64,000 nucleotides of DNA from the NCBI RefSeq assembly GCF_030655415.1, contig NZ_JAURVN010000014.1, positions 434,001 through 498,000 of the forward strand, read 5' to 3'. A program made the position numbers and the translations under genes. Positions 16,471-26,019 of this stretch are shown piece by piece. Below the pieces are notes generated by a model that saw only the letters and a list, made by a program, of their open reading frames with translations, was not told the DNA's origin and ran no database searches. Every line of letters begins with the position of its first letter. The stretch's first letter is position 1. This DNA comes from Herminiimonas sp. (lineage in GTDB: Bacteria; Pseudomonadota; Gammaproteobacteria; Burkholderiales; Burkholderiaceae).

Positions 16471-17460
16471 ATGGCTAAAGCCCCTATGCGTGTTGCCGTT
16501 ACCGGCGCCGCCGGTCAGATCGGTTATTCCCTGTTATTCCGCATCGCTAACGGCGATTTGCTCGGCAAAGACCAACCGGTCATTTTGCAACTGCTGGAAA
16601 TCGATAACGAAAAAGCACAAAACGCCCTCAAAGGCGTGATCATGGAAATCGACGATTGCGCCTTCCCATTGCTGGCAGGCGTATCTGCCCACAGCGATCC
16701 AATGACCGCATTCAAGGACGCTGACGTCGCATTGCTGGTCGGTGCGCGCCCACGTAGCGCAGGTATGGAACGCAAAGATTTGCTGGAAGCGAATGCACAG
16801 ATTTTCACGGTACAAGGCAAAGCGCTGGATGCAGTTGCATCGCGCAACGTCAAAGTTTTGGTCGTCGGTAATCCGGCCAATACCAACGCTTATATCGCAA
16901 TGAAATCGGCACCAAGCCTGCCAGCGAAAAACTTCACCGCCATGCTGCGTCTGGATCACAACCGTGCCTTGTCGCAAATCGCAGCGAAGACCGGCAAACC
17001 AGTTGCATCGATAGAAAAACTCGCAGTCTGGGGCAATCACTCGCCAACCATGTACGCTGACTATCGCTTCGCTACCATCGATGGCAAATCGGTAAAAGAA
17101 AGCATCAACGACGACGCATGGAATAAAGACACCTTCTTGCCTACAGTCGCCAAACGCGGTACCGCTATCATCGAAGCTCGTGGCGTCTCATCGGCAGCGT
17201 CGGCAGCCAATGCAGCAATCGATCACGTACGTGATTGGGTACTCGGCACCAATGGCAAATGGGTCACGATGGGCATTCCATCGGATGGTTCATACGGCAT
17301 TCCGAAAGACACCATGTTCGGTTTCCCAGTGACTACCGAAAATGGCGAGTACAAAATCGTTCAAGGTTTGGAAATCGATGCATTCTCTCAAGAACGCATC
17401 AATCTGACCTTGAAAGAATTGACGGAAGAACGTGAAGGCGTCAAACACCTTCTGGCTTAA
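16471..17460 (+). CDS. mdh: malate dehydrogenase
   Basis: NAD-dependent oxidation of malate to oxaloacetate. 329 aa, the cytosolic-type MDH found in Burkholderiales and not the 312-aa enterobacterial form. NAD motif [10 protein letters not shown] at about 11-20; substrate-loop arginines in [12 protein letters not shown]; catalytic His in [13 protein letters not shown] lies 7 nt before the ATG. It is the first gene of the plus-strand half of the TCA cluster and is divergent from the GntR gene. Confidence 0.97.
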   Translation: MAKAPMRVAVTGAAGQIGYSLLFRIANGDLLGKDQPVILQLLEIDNEKAQNALKGVIMEIDDCAFPLLAGVSAHSDPMTAFKDADVALLVGARPRSAGMERKDLLEANAQIFTVQGKALDAVASRNVKVLVVGNPANTNAYIAMKSAPSLPAKNFTAMLRLDHNRALSQIAAKTGKPVASIEKLAVWGNHSPTMYADYRFATIDGKSVKESINDDAWNKDTFLPTVAKRGTAIIEARGVSSAASAANAAIDHVRDWVLGTNGKWVTMGIPSDGSYGIPKDTMFGFPVTTENGEYKIVQGLEIDAFSQERINLTLKELTEEREGVKHLLA

Positions 17461-17470
17461 TTTTCGCCAT

Positions 17471-17500
17471 GGGCAAATGACCGACGGGGTCGTTTGCCCT
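17471..17500 (+). terminator. hairpin after mdh
   Basis: GGGCAAATGAC and GTCGTTTGCCC pair over 11 positions with one mismatch around 8 nt, 10 bp after the mdh stop. No T run follows, so it may protect or process mRNA more than it terminates. Confidence 0.45.
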
Positions 17501-17544
17501 TCCCTGCAGCCAGCCATTTAGCCAGCGCACATTACTCACCATTC

Positions 17545-18510
17545 ATGCACCCTTCAGAAGTTCTCTTTCAAGGCACTTTGCCACCGGTTTCCATTCCGGT
17601 CTGCGATCACTATGCAGGCTCAGAAAAACTGATGCGCAAGTCGTTAGCACTGCAAAAAGAACTCGGGCCTGTGTTCGATATCACTTTCGATTGCGAAGAT
17701 GGTGCAGCACATGGCAATGAACAAGCGCACGCGCATTTAATCGGCAGCTTGATTGCCGGCGAAGAAAATCTGTTCGGCCGTATCGGTGCTCGTGTACATG
17801 ATGTCACCAGCGAATTTTTCGAATCAGATATAAAAATCATCCTGCAGCACGCCGCACAACGGTTGGCTTATCTAGTCGTGCCAAAAGTTGATAGTGTCGC
17901 CGATGTAGAGAACGCGATCAGCCTGATCAACCGCCACGCAAATGGTCGTACCAATTTGCCAGTACATGTTTTGATCGAAACGCATGGCGCATTGAAAGAT
18001 GCTTACGCAATCGCCGCCCTGCCACAAGTCGAATGTCTATCGTTCGGCATCATGGATTTTGTATCCTCGCATTACGGTGCGATTCCAGGCAGCGCAATGC
18101 GTTCGCCAGGACAATTTGAGCATCCATTATTGGCGCGCGCCAAGCTGGAAATTGCTGCAGCCTGTCATGCACACGGCAAGACACCATCGCATAACGTCAC
18201 AACAGAAATCAATGACACTTCGGTGGTTACCAGCGATGCGCAGCACGCCGCTAGCGAGTTTGCTTATACACGGATGTGGAGTATACATCCGAGTCAGATC
18301 AAACCAATTCTGGCGGCATTTGCACCACAGCTTTCTGAAGTGAACGAAGCCGCTGCGATCCTGTCACAAGCGCAAGCCACGCAATGGGGCCCAATCCAGC
18401 ACAATGGCAAATTGCATGATCGCGCCAGCTACCGTTATTACTGGACGATACTGCAACGCGCACAAGCCAGTGGCTTAGCTTTACCAGCCCCGGCCAACAC
18501 TATTTTATGA
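17545..18510 (+). CDS. HpcH/HpaI aldolase, citrate lyase beta-like (CitE-like) protein
   Basis: 321-aa TIM-barrel lyase of the CitE/malyl-CoA lyase superfamily. Acidic metal-binding segments FDCEDGAAHGNEQAH (about 50-64) and the strand LVVPKVDSVADVE are visible, as are LIETHGAL and SFGIMDF. It stands without citrate lyase alpha, gamma or accessory genes, so it is not part of a citrate fermentation complex. A CoA-ester lyase acting on malyl-, citramalyl- or a related CoA is more likely. The in-frame ATG at 17494 lies inside the post-mdh hairpin, so I use the one at 17545. Exact substrate unknown. Confidence 0.8.
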   Translation: MHPSEVLFQGTLPPVSIPVCDHYAGSEKLMRKSLALQKELGPVFDITFDCEDGAAHGNEQAHAHLIGSLIAGEENLFGRIGARVHDVTSEFFESDIKIILQHAAQRLAYLVVPKVDSVADVENAISLINRHANGRTNLPVHVLIETHGALKDAYAIAALPQVECLSFGIMDFVSSHYGAIPGSAMRSPGQFEHPLLARAKLEIAAACHAHGKTPSHNVTTEINDTSVVTSDAQHAASEFAYTRMWSIHPSQIKPILAAFAPQLSEVNEAAAILSQAQATQWGPIQHNGKLHDRASYRYYWTILQRAQASGLALPAPANTIL

Positions 18511-18574
18511 ATACCTGTTCGTTTGCAAACCATCAGGCTGCAAACGCATTAACAAAATTTATTGGAGATTTGGA

Positions 18575-19096
18575 ATGAAGAAACTGCTCTACGTTTTACT
18601 GTTGGCCGGTATGTCATCGATGATTAATCCTGCTTTTGCACAATCGACCAATGCCGCTCCCAAGAAAGAAGCAGCAAAAAAACCGGTAAAGAAAACCAGC
18701 AAAAAAGCTGTTGAAGAAAAAGCGGCGCCGGTAGCTGCAGGTGCCGCAGGTTCCGCTGCTGGCAGCAATGATGACGACGAAGATCTGGGTGAAGCCAATA
18801 TCGAAGGCTCGACCGTTACGAATTTCAATTGCGAACTCGGCAACAAGATTACAACTTATTCCAACGTCGGCGATGACAAATACATGGCGATCCGTTGGAA
18901 AGATAAAGTGCATCGTCTGCGCAGAATCGGCACCAGCACCGGCGCCAATCGTTTTGAAAATCGCAAAGCAGGTCTGGTATGGATCAACATTCCAACCAAA
19001 GCCATGTTGCTCGACTCCAGAAAAGGCCAGCAACTGGCTAACGAATGCAGAGATCCAGAACAAACCAAAGCATTCGCCGCTAAAACAAAAAGTTAA
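18575..19096 (+). CDS. secreted protein with MliC-like (lysozyme-inhibitor) domain
   Basis: 173 aa. A signal peptide (1-22, ending PAFA) is followed by a Lys/Ala-rich linker (27-65) and a short acidic stretch NDDDED. A compact domain at about 80-160 begins FNCELGNKITTYSNVGDD and ends QQLANEC. The Cys-to-Cys frame, the repeated aromatic/basic strands and the central RRIGTSTGANRFE resemble MliC/PliC inhibitors of C-type lysozyme. The resemblance is from memory of the family pattern and is only moderate. GGAG lies 7 nt before the ATG. It is oddly placed between CitE-like and aconitase genes. Confidence 0.65.
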   Translation: MKKLLYVLLLAGMSSMINPAFAQSTNAAPKKEAAKKPVKKTSKKAVEEKAAPVAAGAAGSAAGSNDDDEDLGEANIEGSTVTNFNCELGNKITTYSNVGDDKYMAIRWKDKVHRLRRIGTSTGANRFENRKAGLVWINIPTKAMLLDSRKGQQLANECRDPEQTKAFAAKTKS

Positions 19097-19200
19097 ACAG
19101 TTAAAAACGATGCTGTCATAAATGAAACGTAGCATCGCAGTGACAGCGTCGTGCATTCAGTAATTTTCGTATCGGTTATTTTGTATCAAGGAGAAATATC

Positions 19201-21936
19201 ATGTCGCGCAACACATTGAATACACTTAAAGAATTCAATATTTCAGGCTCAAAAAAAGGCACGTTTTATTCGTTGCCTGCATTGGGTAAAAAACTCGGCG
19301 TGAATGTTTCCCGCTTGCCGATTTCGATTCGCATCGTGCTGGAATCAGTACTGCGCAATTGCGACGGCAAAAAAGTAACCGAAGAACATATTCACCAACT
19401 GGCGAACTGGTTGCCAACCGCTGCCCGCACCGATGAAATTCCTTTCGTCGTGGCACGCGTTGTATTGCAGGATTTCACCGGCGTGCCATTGCTGGCCGAT
19501 CTGGCCGCGATGCGTGGTGTTGCGAAAAAAATGGGCAAGGACCCAAAAAATATCGAGCCACTGGTTCCAGTTGATCTGGTCGTCGATCACTCGATCCAGA
19601 TCGATCATTTCCGTCAAAAGAACGCACTCGACCTCAACATGAAACTGGAATTTCAGCGCAATAACGAGCGCTATCAGTTCATGAAATGGGGCATGCAGGC
19701 ATTCGACACTTTCGGCGTCGTGCCACCAGGCTTCGGGATCGTACATCAAGTCAATCTGGAATACCTTGCGCGCGGCGTACACAAACGCAAGGATGGCAAA
19801 AACGAAGTCTATTACCCTGACACATTGGTCGGCACCGATTCGCACACCACCATGATTAACGGTATCGGCGTCGTTGGTTGGGGCGTAGGCGGGATTGAAG
19901 CCGAAGCTGGCATGTTGGGCCAACCAGTTTATTTCCTGACACCTGACGTCGTCGGCGTGAACTTGACCGGCAAGTTGCGTGAAGGCTGCACAGCGACCGA
20001 TCTGGTACTCACCATCACCGAATTGCTGCGCAAAGAAAAAGTCGTCGGCAAGTTTGTCGAATTTTTCGGCGAAGGCACAGAGTCTTTATCGTTGACCGAC
20101 CGCGCCACAATCGCCAACATGGCTCCGGAATACGGCGCAACGATGGGCTTCTTCCCTGTCGACGACGCAACCATCGATTACTTCAAAGGTACAGGCCGTA
20201 CCAAAGCAGAAATCGATGCATTTGAAAACTACTTCAAAGCGCAAGGTTTGTACGGCATTCCAAAATCTGGAGAGATCGATTACACCAACGTAGTCGCACT
20301 CGATCTAGGTTCTGTCGCACCTTCATTGGCGGGCCCGAAACGTCCACAAGATCGGATTGAAATCGGCAACGTCAAAGCCAACTTTGCGGAACTGTTTGCC
20401 AAACCAACGGCGGAAAACGGCTTCAATAAAAAAGCTGAAGATCTGGATGCGACCTACACCAATAGCGATGGCGTCAAAGTTAAAAACGGCGACGTACTGA
20501 TTGCCGCGATCACCTCATGCACCAACACATCGAACCCAAGCGTGTTGCTGACTGCCGGTTTGCTGGCGAAGAAAGCTGTTGAAGCTGGCTTGAAAGTGTC
20601 ACCACACATCAAGACTTCGCTCGCGCCTGGCTCACGTGTCGTAACTGAATACCTGCAAGCTGCCGGCCTGCTGCCATACCTGGAAAAACTTGGCTTCGGC
20701 GTCACCGCTTATGGTTGCACAACCTGTATTGGTAACGCCGGCGATTTGACGCCAGCAATGAATGAAGCGATTGTGCAAAACGACATCGTTGCTTCGGCTG
20801 TGTTGTCGGGCAACCGTAACTTTGAAGCGCGTATTCACCCGAACATTCGCTCCAACTTCCTCGCATCGCCACCATTGGTCGTTGCATATGCAATCGCTGG
20901 CAACATGACGCGCGACTTGATGACGGAACCAGTCGGTCGCGGCAAAGGCGCCGACGGCAAAATACGTGACGTTTATCTGGGCGACATCTGGCCAACTTCG
21001 CAAGAAGTTTCCAAGTTGATGAAGTTTGCGATGAACGCCAAAGTCTTCAAAGACAACTACGCGCAAGTCAAAACTGCACCGGGCAAATTATGGGAAGGCA
21101 TCAAGGGCGTGGCAGAAGGTCAAGTCTACAACTGGCCAACCTCGACCTACATTGCAGAACCACCATTCTTCGATGACTTCACGATGGTACCGAAGGCAGC
21201 AGCTACCGGCATCACAGGCGCGCGCGCACTCGGCGTGTTTGGTGACTCGATCACAACTGATCATATTTCGCCTGCAGGTTCGATCAAGGACAGCAGCCCA
21301 GCCGGTAAATGGCTCGCTGCAAAAGGCGTGTTGAAAGCGGATTTCAATTCCTACGGTTCACGTCGCGGCAATCACGAAATCATGATGCGCGGCACCTTCG
21401 CCAACGTGCGTATCAAGAATTTGATGATCCCGGTCAAACCGGACGGTTCACGCGTAGAAGGCGGCATCACACGCTTCCAGCCTACTGGCGAAGAAATGTC
21501 GATCTACGACGCAGCCATGCGCTATGTCGCTGAAGGCACGCCAACCATGGTATTTGCCGGCGAAGAATACGGTACTGGTTCGTCGCGCGATTGGGCAGCA
21601 AAAGGTACGCAATTGTTGGGCGTTAAAGCAGTGATTACACGCTCGTACGAACGTATCCATCGCTCCAATCTGGTCGGCATGGGCGTATTGCCTTTGCAGT
21701 TCCTCGGCGATGACAGCGTCACGACATTGGGCATCACCGGCGCAGAAACTTTCGACCTGAAAGGTCTTGAAGGCGAATTGCGCCCGCAACAAGAATTGAC
21801 TCTGGTGATTCACCGTGCAAACGGTCAATCGCAAGACGTCAAAGTTCTGTTGCGTATCGATACACCTATCGAAGTTGACTATTACAAACACGGCGGCATT
21901 CTGCCTTTCGTTCTGCGTCAATTACTGGCAGCTTAA
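19201..21936 (+). CDS. acnA: aconitate hydratase A
   Basis: Interconverts citrate and isocitrate with a [4Fe-4S] cluster. 911 aa, the length of AcnA/IRP1-type enzymes. Cluster ligands are in [14 protein letters not shown] and [11 protein letters not shown]. Other family segments are [15 protein letters not shown] and [16 protein letters not shown], the latter in the C-terminal swivelling domain. AAGGAG lies 7 nt before the ATG. A strong terminator follows. Under iron starvation family members can bind mRNA; nothing here tests that. Confidence 0.97.
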   Translation: MSRNTLNTLKEFNISGSKKGTFYSLPALGKKLGVNVSRLPISIRIVLESVLRNCDGKKVTEEHIHQLANWLPTAARTDEIPFVVARVVLQDFTGVPLLADLAAMRGVAKKMGKDPKNIEPLVPVDLVVDHSIQIDHFRQKNALDLNMKLEFQRNNERYQFMKWGMQAFDTFGVVPPGFGIVHQVNLEYLARGVHKRKDGKNEVYYPDTLVGTDSHTTMINGIGVVGWGVGGIEAEAGMLGQPVYFLTPDVVGVNLTGKLREGCTATDLVLTITELLRKEKVVGKFVEFFGEGTESLSLTDRATIANMAPEYGATMGFFPVDDATIDYFKGTGRTKAEIDAFENYFKAQGLYGIPKSGEIDYTNVVALDLGSVAPSLAGPKRPQDRIEIGNVKANFAELFAKPTAENGFNKKAEDLDATYTNSDGVKVKNGDVLIAAITSCTNTSNPSVLLTAGLLAKKAVEAGLKVSPHIKTSLAPGSRVVTEYLQAAGLLPYLEKLGFGVTAYGCTTCIGNAGDLTPAMNEAIVQNDIVASAVLSGNRNFEARIHPNIRSNFLASPPLVVAYAIAGNMTRDLMTEPVGRGKGADGKIRDVYLGDIWPTSQEVSKLMKFAMNAKVFKDNYAQVKTAPGKLWEGIKGVAEGQVYNWPTSTYIAEPPFFDDFTMVPKAAATGITGARALGVFGDSITTDHISPAGSIKDSSPAGKWLAAKGVLKADFNSYGSRRGNHEIMMRGTFANVRIKNLMIPVKPDGSRVEGGITRFQPTGEEMSIYDAAMRYVAEGTPTMVFAGEEYGTGSSRDWAAKGTQLLGVKAVITRSYERIHRSNLVGMGVLPLQFLGDDSVTTLGITGAETFDLKGLEGELRPQQELTLVIHRANGQSQDVKVLLRIDTPIEVDYYKHGGILPFVLRQLLAA

Positions 21937-21983
21937 TGTCAGTCGCATAGCTGTAAAGCCAACTACGCAAAGTCAGTTGCAAC

Positions 21984-22019
21984 AAAAAGCCACATGCAAA
22001 TGCATGTGGCTTTTTTATT
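21984..22019 (+). terminator. intrinsic terminator after acnA
   Basis: AAAAAGCCACATGCA and TGCATGTGGCTTTTT form a 15-bp perfect stem, the innermost pairs probably open, with T6 at the end. The remaining 148 bp to the next gene show nothing recognisable. Confidence 0.9.
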
Positions 22020-22167
22020 TGTCGCCGAACAAAATAGCATCGCATACAACAGCACTGTCAGCAAACCAGCGAATCAAAGCATCACGATCTAAATTAGATG
22101 CAGGCGTTTGTGACGCACGTAATCCACTACAATACAAATTCCATCGCCTTCTTCAGATTATTCCTTC

Positions 22168-23418
22168 ATGCGTCGTCCATCAAAAAATACAAACCATAAA
22201 CTGTCTGCCGACAGTCAGCGATTGGCTACGCTCGCACAAGCAATCATTCAAGCAGCCAGTCGGCTGGAAGAACGCAACTGGGAACGTCAGCTGGATATGC
22301 TGCTGCGCAAGCTGCTAAAGAGCAATCATCAAGACGTTGTCGATGCTGCGTTGGACCACTTGTTCAAACTGGAATCAGCCGCTTACGACGCCTTGATGGA
22401 ATGCGCAGAAGCCGCCAGCGAATCGTGCCAGATCGAACAGGATGGCGTGACATACGACGCGCTACTGATCGCCCTGCCCATCCTTGCATGGACGCGATTT
22501 TCGATTGCCTCAGGCCCGATTTCCGCCGATATGGTGCTGACTTTGTCTGCACATTTGCAGGCGCATGTACTGGCTCCAGATGCAAAAATGACGATGGCAC
22601 CGAATCTTTTTTCCATCGATCAGTTGCCACGCAGCCATGCAGAAACTTTCGCACTCACGCAACGGATGGGACAAGCTGCGTTGAAGGGCAGTCCATTGAA
22701 ACAAATTACTCCGCCGCCAGAAACAGCGCCCTTCCTTGCGGATACGCGTTATCTATTGGCGGTGGTTACTGCTGCGGAACATGAACCATTATTTCGCTGG
22801 CAAGCATCGGCCAATATGCTTGAGCGCGATGAAGCTTTGTCGCAATGGAATACGCAAGCGATGCCTAACATCACCCGCTTGCTGCCGGGTTGCGGTATCG
22901 AACTGTTATTGCCAGAAGCTTATTTCGTCGCATGCCGCGAAGGCGACAAACAAATTCGCCCTGCCTCTATACGCGCTGCCGTGCATTATTTGACCTATAC
23001 ACTGGATGTTGAGCCGAACGAACTTCAAGCAATCATCGGCAGCTTTGGCGAAGAATCTGCCGACTCGCGCGTCGATGAATATCGCGTCAGCTTTGCATTG
23101 GCAGAAAACCTGGATGTGATTTACGGCATCGTGTGGCCACTGTACGGGCAGGAAGATGAAGAAGAATTGCAGTACCGCGAACTTGATGTTCCTATCGACC
23201 CGGTCATTTCTGCCGATGTAGAACGCAAATCACCAATAGAAGAAATCCTCGCGCTACTGGAGGAATGTGGCGTCACAAACGTGAAGCGCCATACCGAATT
23301 ATTTGCGATGGAATTTTGTGATGATTGTGGTTCGCCATTGTTCCCGGATATGGATGCAGAATTGACCCATGCGGAAATGCCAGAAGACGCGCCAGTAGGT
23401 TCAACTCACTTGCATTAA
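22168..23418 (+). CDS. DUF2863 family protein
   Basis: 416-aa soluble protein with no signal peptide or membrane helix. I recognise it as the DUF2863 family of Betaproteobacteria, function unknown. The N-terminal 60 residues are basic and helical (RLEERNWERQLDMLLRKLL). The middle is Ala/Leu-rich. The last 40 residues contain C-D-D-C in EFCDDCGSPLFPD, which could hold half a zinc site or a redox pair. No clear ribosome-binding site is seen. It is transcribed alone, after the acnA terminator. Confidence 0.75.
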   Translation: MRRPSKNTNHKLSADSQRLATLAQAIIQAASRLEERNWERQLDMLLRKLLKSNHQDVVDAALDHLFKLESAAYDALMECAEAASESCQIEQDGVTYDALLIALPILAWTRFSIASGPISADMVLTLSAHLQAHVLAPDAKMTMAPNLFSIDQLPRSHAETFALTQRMGQAALKGSPLKQITPPPETAPFLADTRYLLAVVTAAEHEPLFRWQASANMLERDEALSQWNTQAMPNITRLLPGCGIELLLPEAYFVACREGDKQIRPASIRAAVHYLTYTLDVEPNELQAIIGSFGEESADSRVDEYRVSFALAENLDVIYGIVWPLYGQEDEEELQYRELDVPIDPVISADVERKSPIEEILALLEECGVTNVKRHTELFAMEFCDDCGSPLFPDMDAELTHAEMPEDAPVGSTHLH

Positions 23419-23427
23419 ACCGCCGCA

Positions 23428-23447
23428 GGCGCAGCGTGTGCTGCGCC
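23428..23447 (+). terminator. short hairpin after the DUF2863 gene
   Basis: GGCGCAG-CGTGTG-CTGCGCC lies between two convergent genes, 9 bp after the DUF2863 stop. It is GC-rich but has no T run. Confidence 0.35.
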
Positions 23448-23456
23448 GTATATTTC

Positions 23457-23921
23457 TCACCAGTCAGAGAACGGATTACGTAACAAGTTCGCGTTGAAGT
23501 AACGCGCGTCGTCCGTCACTTCTTCTGCGATCCAGTCTGGTTTGGAGAACGCTTGTTCTTCGTTTTCCAATTCAATTTCTGCCACGACCAGGCCTAGATT
23601 GTCGCCAAAGAACTCATCGACTTCCCACGTCATACCTTCGTACAGAATACGTGTGCGCGTCTTTTCTATCAAAGGCCGTTCGCATAAGTCATTCAATAAT
23701 TGATCGGCTTCCGCAAGAGGAATTGCATATTCCCACTCACCACGCGTGATGCCATTGGTACGACCCTTGATTGTCAGTGTCGCCTCGTTATCTTCGATAC
23801 GCACGCGCACAACGCGATCTGGATTCGTCGAAAGATATCCCTGACGGATGGCGACGCCCTGCCCCAAGGTTTTCCATCCTGATCCACGCACCAGGAATTT
23901 TCGTTCAATCTCGACACTCAT
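23457..23921 (-). CDS. CYTH-domain protein (triphosphate tunnel metalloenzyme)
   Basis: 154-aa single CYTH domain. The signature EIERK lies at 4-8, and alternating charged residues typical of the tunnel follow: RVRIEDNEATLTIK, GEWEYAI, EVDEFFG, VAEIELENEEQAF. Bacterial relatives are inorganic triphosphatases; class IV adenylate cyclases share the fold, but the short form favours triphosphatase. It overlaps the upstream M14 gene by 4 bp (ATGA), so the two are translationally coupled. Confidence 0.85.
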   Translation of the reverse strand: MSVEIERKFLVRGSGWKTLGQGVAIRQGYLSTNPDRVVRVRIEDNEATLTIKGRTNGITRGEWEYAIPLAEADQLLNDLCERPLIEKTRTRILYEGMTWEVDEFFGDNLGLVVAEIELENEEQAFSKPDWIAEEVTDDARYFNANLLRNPFSDW

Positions 23922-25051
23922 CGTGCACCGCGCTCTACGTTATGCAGAATCGGCTGCAATATCTCTTTGCCCAGTTGCGCGCTACGTGCGCCGTTCCAAC
24001 CTACTTTGGGATTCGGGGAACGGGCATTGTCCTTGAACGGCATTTCCAGCGTCAGCGATACGCATTTGAAGGTATGGCCGATATATTTGGATGCCAGCTT
24101 CAGCATCTCTTCACGATATTTTCCACTGCCGTAACCGAATTCCGTTTGAAAATCCTCACTGGCACGCTGAAATTGCGTGATGAATGCCTGCTGCTCGTCA
24201 GCCTGCTGTTGCGTAAATCCTTCCAGCATTTCGCTGCCAGCCAAGAAGACATAAGGCAAACCTTCATCGCCGTGAATATCCAAAAACAGATCACAGCCGG
24301 TTTCATGAATTTTATTCTTCACATGAAAAACTTCCGGGCTGTTTTCCAATGTCGGCGTCATCCATTCACGATTCAGATTGGCCCCTGCGGCATTGGTGCG
24401 CAAGTTGCCATTGACCGCACCGTCAGGATTCATATTCGGCACGATGTAAAAGACGGCATGCTTCAACAGCTTTTGTACAATTGGATTTGCCACATCCAGC
24501 AATGCATCGACCATCCCTTCCGCAAACCATTCAGCCATCGCTTCACCGGGATGTTGGCGTGCGATCACCCAGATTTTTTTACGCGCACTAGGATCACCGA
24601 CCACCACCACATTCAAATCACGTCCATCCACCGTAGAACCGAGATCCTCTACACGTGCCAGCGACGACGCTTGCGCACGGCCGAGCAAGTCAAGATGACG
24701 TTCCCATGAATACGGTTCAAAGTAGGCGTAGTAGACGCTGTCGAATTGCGGCGTATGCGAAATCGTCATCACACTGCCATCGAAAGCCGTCGGCACGCGA
24801 AACCAGTTCTTGCGATCGTAGCTGGCGACCGCTTGATAATCTTTCCAGCCATCTGGATAGGTAGCGTCCCCGGCGTTCAAGAATCGCATCGTGCAGCGTT
24901 CGCCACGCGCGCCCTGCAAACGAAAGTAAAACCATTGCGCGATATCCACATGCGTATCTTTACGCAGTTTGAGTTCGATAGTCTGTGCGGTTTCTGCACG
25001 CACGATATCGATCGCACCCGCATCGAAATGGGAACTGATTTTAATAGACAT
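23918..25051 (-). CDS. M14-family zinc carboxypeptidase (cytosolic carboxypeptidase-like)
   Basis: 377 aa with no signal peptide, hence cytoplasmic. An N-terminal beta domain (1-125), as in cytosolic carboxypeptidases, precedes the catalytic domain. Zinc ligands His167 and Glu170 are in RQHPGE, and a later His is in FLDIHGDEG. The substrate-binding NPDG and NLNREW motifs and the late glutamate in SLTLEMPF are present. Eukaryotic relatives trim glutamate from tubulin; the bacterial substrate is unknown. It is coupled to the CYTH gene. Confidence 0.85.
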   Translation of the reverse strand: MSIKISSHFDAGAIDIVRAETAQTIELKLRKDTHVDIAQWFYFRLQGARGERCTMRFLNAGDATYPDGWKDYQAVASYDRKNWFRVPTAFDGSVMTISHTPQFDSVYYAYFEPYSWERHLDLLGRAQASSLARVEDLGSTVDGRDLNVVVVGDPSARKKIWVIARQHPGEAMAEWFAEGMVDALLDVANPIVQKLLKHAVFYIVPNMNPDGAVNGNLRTNAAGANLNREWMTPTLENSPEVFHVKNKIHETGCDLFLDIHGDEGLPYVFLAGSEMLEGFTQQQADEQQAFITQFQRASEDFQTEFGYGSGKYREEMLKLASKYIGHTFKCVSLTLEMPFKDNARSPNPKVGWNGARSAQLGKEILQPILHNVERGAR

Positions 25052-25429
25052 TATTTATCCAGGAGATGAAGCTGATCATTGGCTACAGGATAACGTAAAT
25101 CGAAGTAAGCCTGCAGCAACGTGCTTGTTGCACGCTTTTAATACAGCTTGGGAACTTGCAATGCGGAGAGAAAAAATGAGTGAGAATTTTTTCCTTGTCA
25201 GCGTTGATCTGCTGCTTAGAACAAACATGGTATTGAAGGAGTGCCGAGAATGTAATGCTGAGATGCATTACAAGAAATTGGTGCCGGTATATTTTCGAAC
25301 CGCCGGCTCCGGTAATGATTGAAGTGAATCTTATAGATCATTTCACATCACCGATATCGGACTAGCGCTTAACGCGATGTAGGACAAGCGGAAGTCCGGC
25401 AACACATAAATTTTCGAATAATAAAAGAT
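25052..25429. other. 378-bp intergenic region with a possible small ORF
   Basis: Divergent start of the M14 gene on the left, convergent end of the nitrate-reductase-associated gene on the right. It contains the candidate 48-aa ORF listed next and a small hairpin TGTAATGC-TGAGAT-GCATTACA (25251-25272) inside it. Nothing else was recognised. Confidence 0.6.
25176..25322 (+). CDS. candidate small protein, 48 aa
   Basis: An ATG preceded at 5 nt by GGAGAG opens a 48-codon frame, MSENFFLVSVDLLL onward. It has a hydrophobic first third and a middle C-R-E-C followed by NAEMHYKK, like half of a zinc ribbon. It is not antisense to any gene and has the best ribosome-binding site in the gap. Against it: it is short and has no recognised relative. 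The Cys pair alone cannot bind zinc in a monomer. Confidence 0.35.
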   Translation: MSENFFLVSVDLLLRTNMVLKECRECNAEMHYKKLVPVYFRTAGSGND

Positions 25430-25894
25430 TTAAATCAAACCGAATTCTTTCATAGCAGGCAAAAGATTGGCGTTCTTGTGACCTGAGCGCGTCAGCTTGA
25501 TCAGCGCAAATCGTTGTAGATCATTCAATGCAGCCCATTGCGCAAGATCTGGTAAAGGTAGTCCAAGCTCTTGCAGAGACTCAATCATGTTTCGCGGCAA
25601 AGTTGCGCTGTTCTTCCATGCTGGCGCGGCCTCTATCTCCACCAACTCGATCGCTGCATCCGGGTTATCAGCATGCTGTGCCAGCATTGCGGCAATACGT
25701 GTGCGATACAGTTCTTTGTCAGATTCTGATTCGCACGGCATGACAACCAATTCTTCGCGCTCATCGCGGCTTAAGGTTATCCACGCAGTCAGTGAAATTC
25801 TGATTCCGCACGCATCCAGATTGAAACGCATGATCATCGGAATACGACGCAAAGGATAACGGCCATCCTGCTCAAACTCAAAAAGTCCTTGCAT
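25430..25894 (-). CDS. nitrate-reductase-associated protein family (Nitr_red_assoc)
   Basis: 154 aa, cytoplasmic. The pattern FEFEQDG...LRRIPMIMRFNLDACGIRISLTAW, followed by SRDEREELVVMPCES, matches my memory of the conserved nitrate reductase-associated family, whose biochemical role is not established. The frame also opens at a TTG 4 codons upstream; the ATG at 25894 is chosen. The next gene on the same strand is a ModA-like protein, and molybdenum links both to nitrate reductase. No nitrate reductase gene is in the window. Confidence 0.65.
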   Translation of the reverse strand: MQGLFEFEQDGRYPLRRIPMIMRFNLDACGIRISLTAWITLSRDEREELVVMPCESESDKELYRTRIAAMLAQHADNPDAAIELVEIEAAPAWKNSATLPRNMIESLQELGLPLPDLAQWAALNDLQRFALIKLTRSGHKNANLLPAMKEFGLI

Positions 25895-26019
25895 GATTAA
25901 ACGCAATCACAAAGAAAATAGCTACTCATCCTGCTTGTATTCATTTTTTTCTAGCTGAACAGATAATTAAATTTTTATAGGCAATCAATATGCGATCGAC
26001 GATATTGCAAAAGTATGTG

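Noticed and set aside
17494..17544. Upstream ATG for the CitE-like gene
   Set aside because: It lies in the hairpin after mdh, and the added 17 residues do not look like the family N-terminus.
19108..19137. CGATGCT/AGCATCG repeat before acnA as a terminator
   Set aside because: 7-bp stem with a 16-nt loop and no T run.
23771..24709. 312-codon plus-strand frame opposite the M14 peptidase
   Set aside because: Antisense to catalytic motifs of a clear gene; His/Arg/Phe-rich, no ribosome-binding site.
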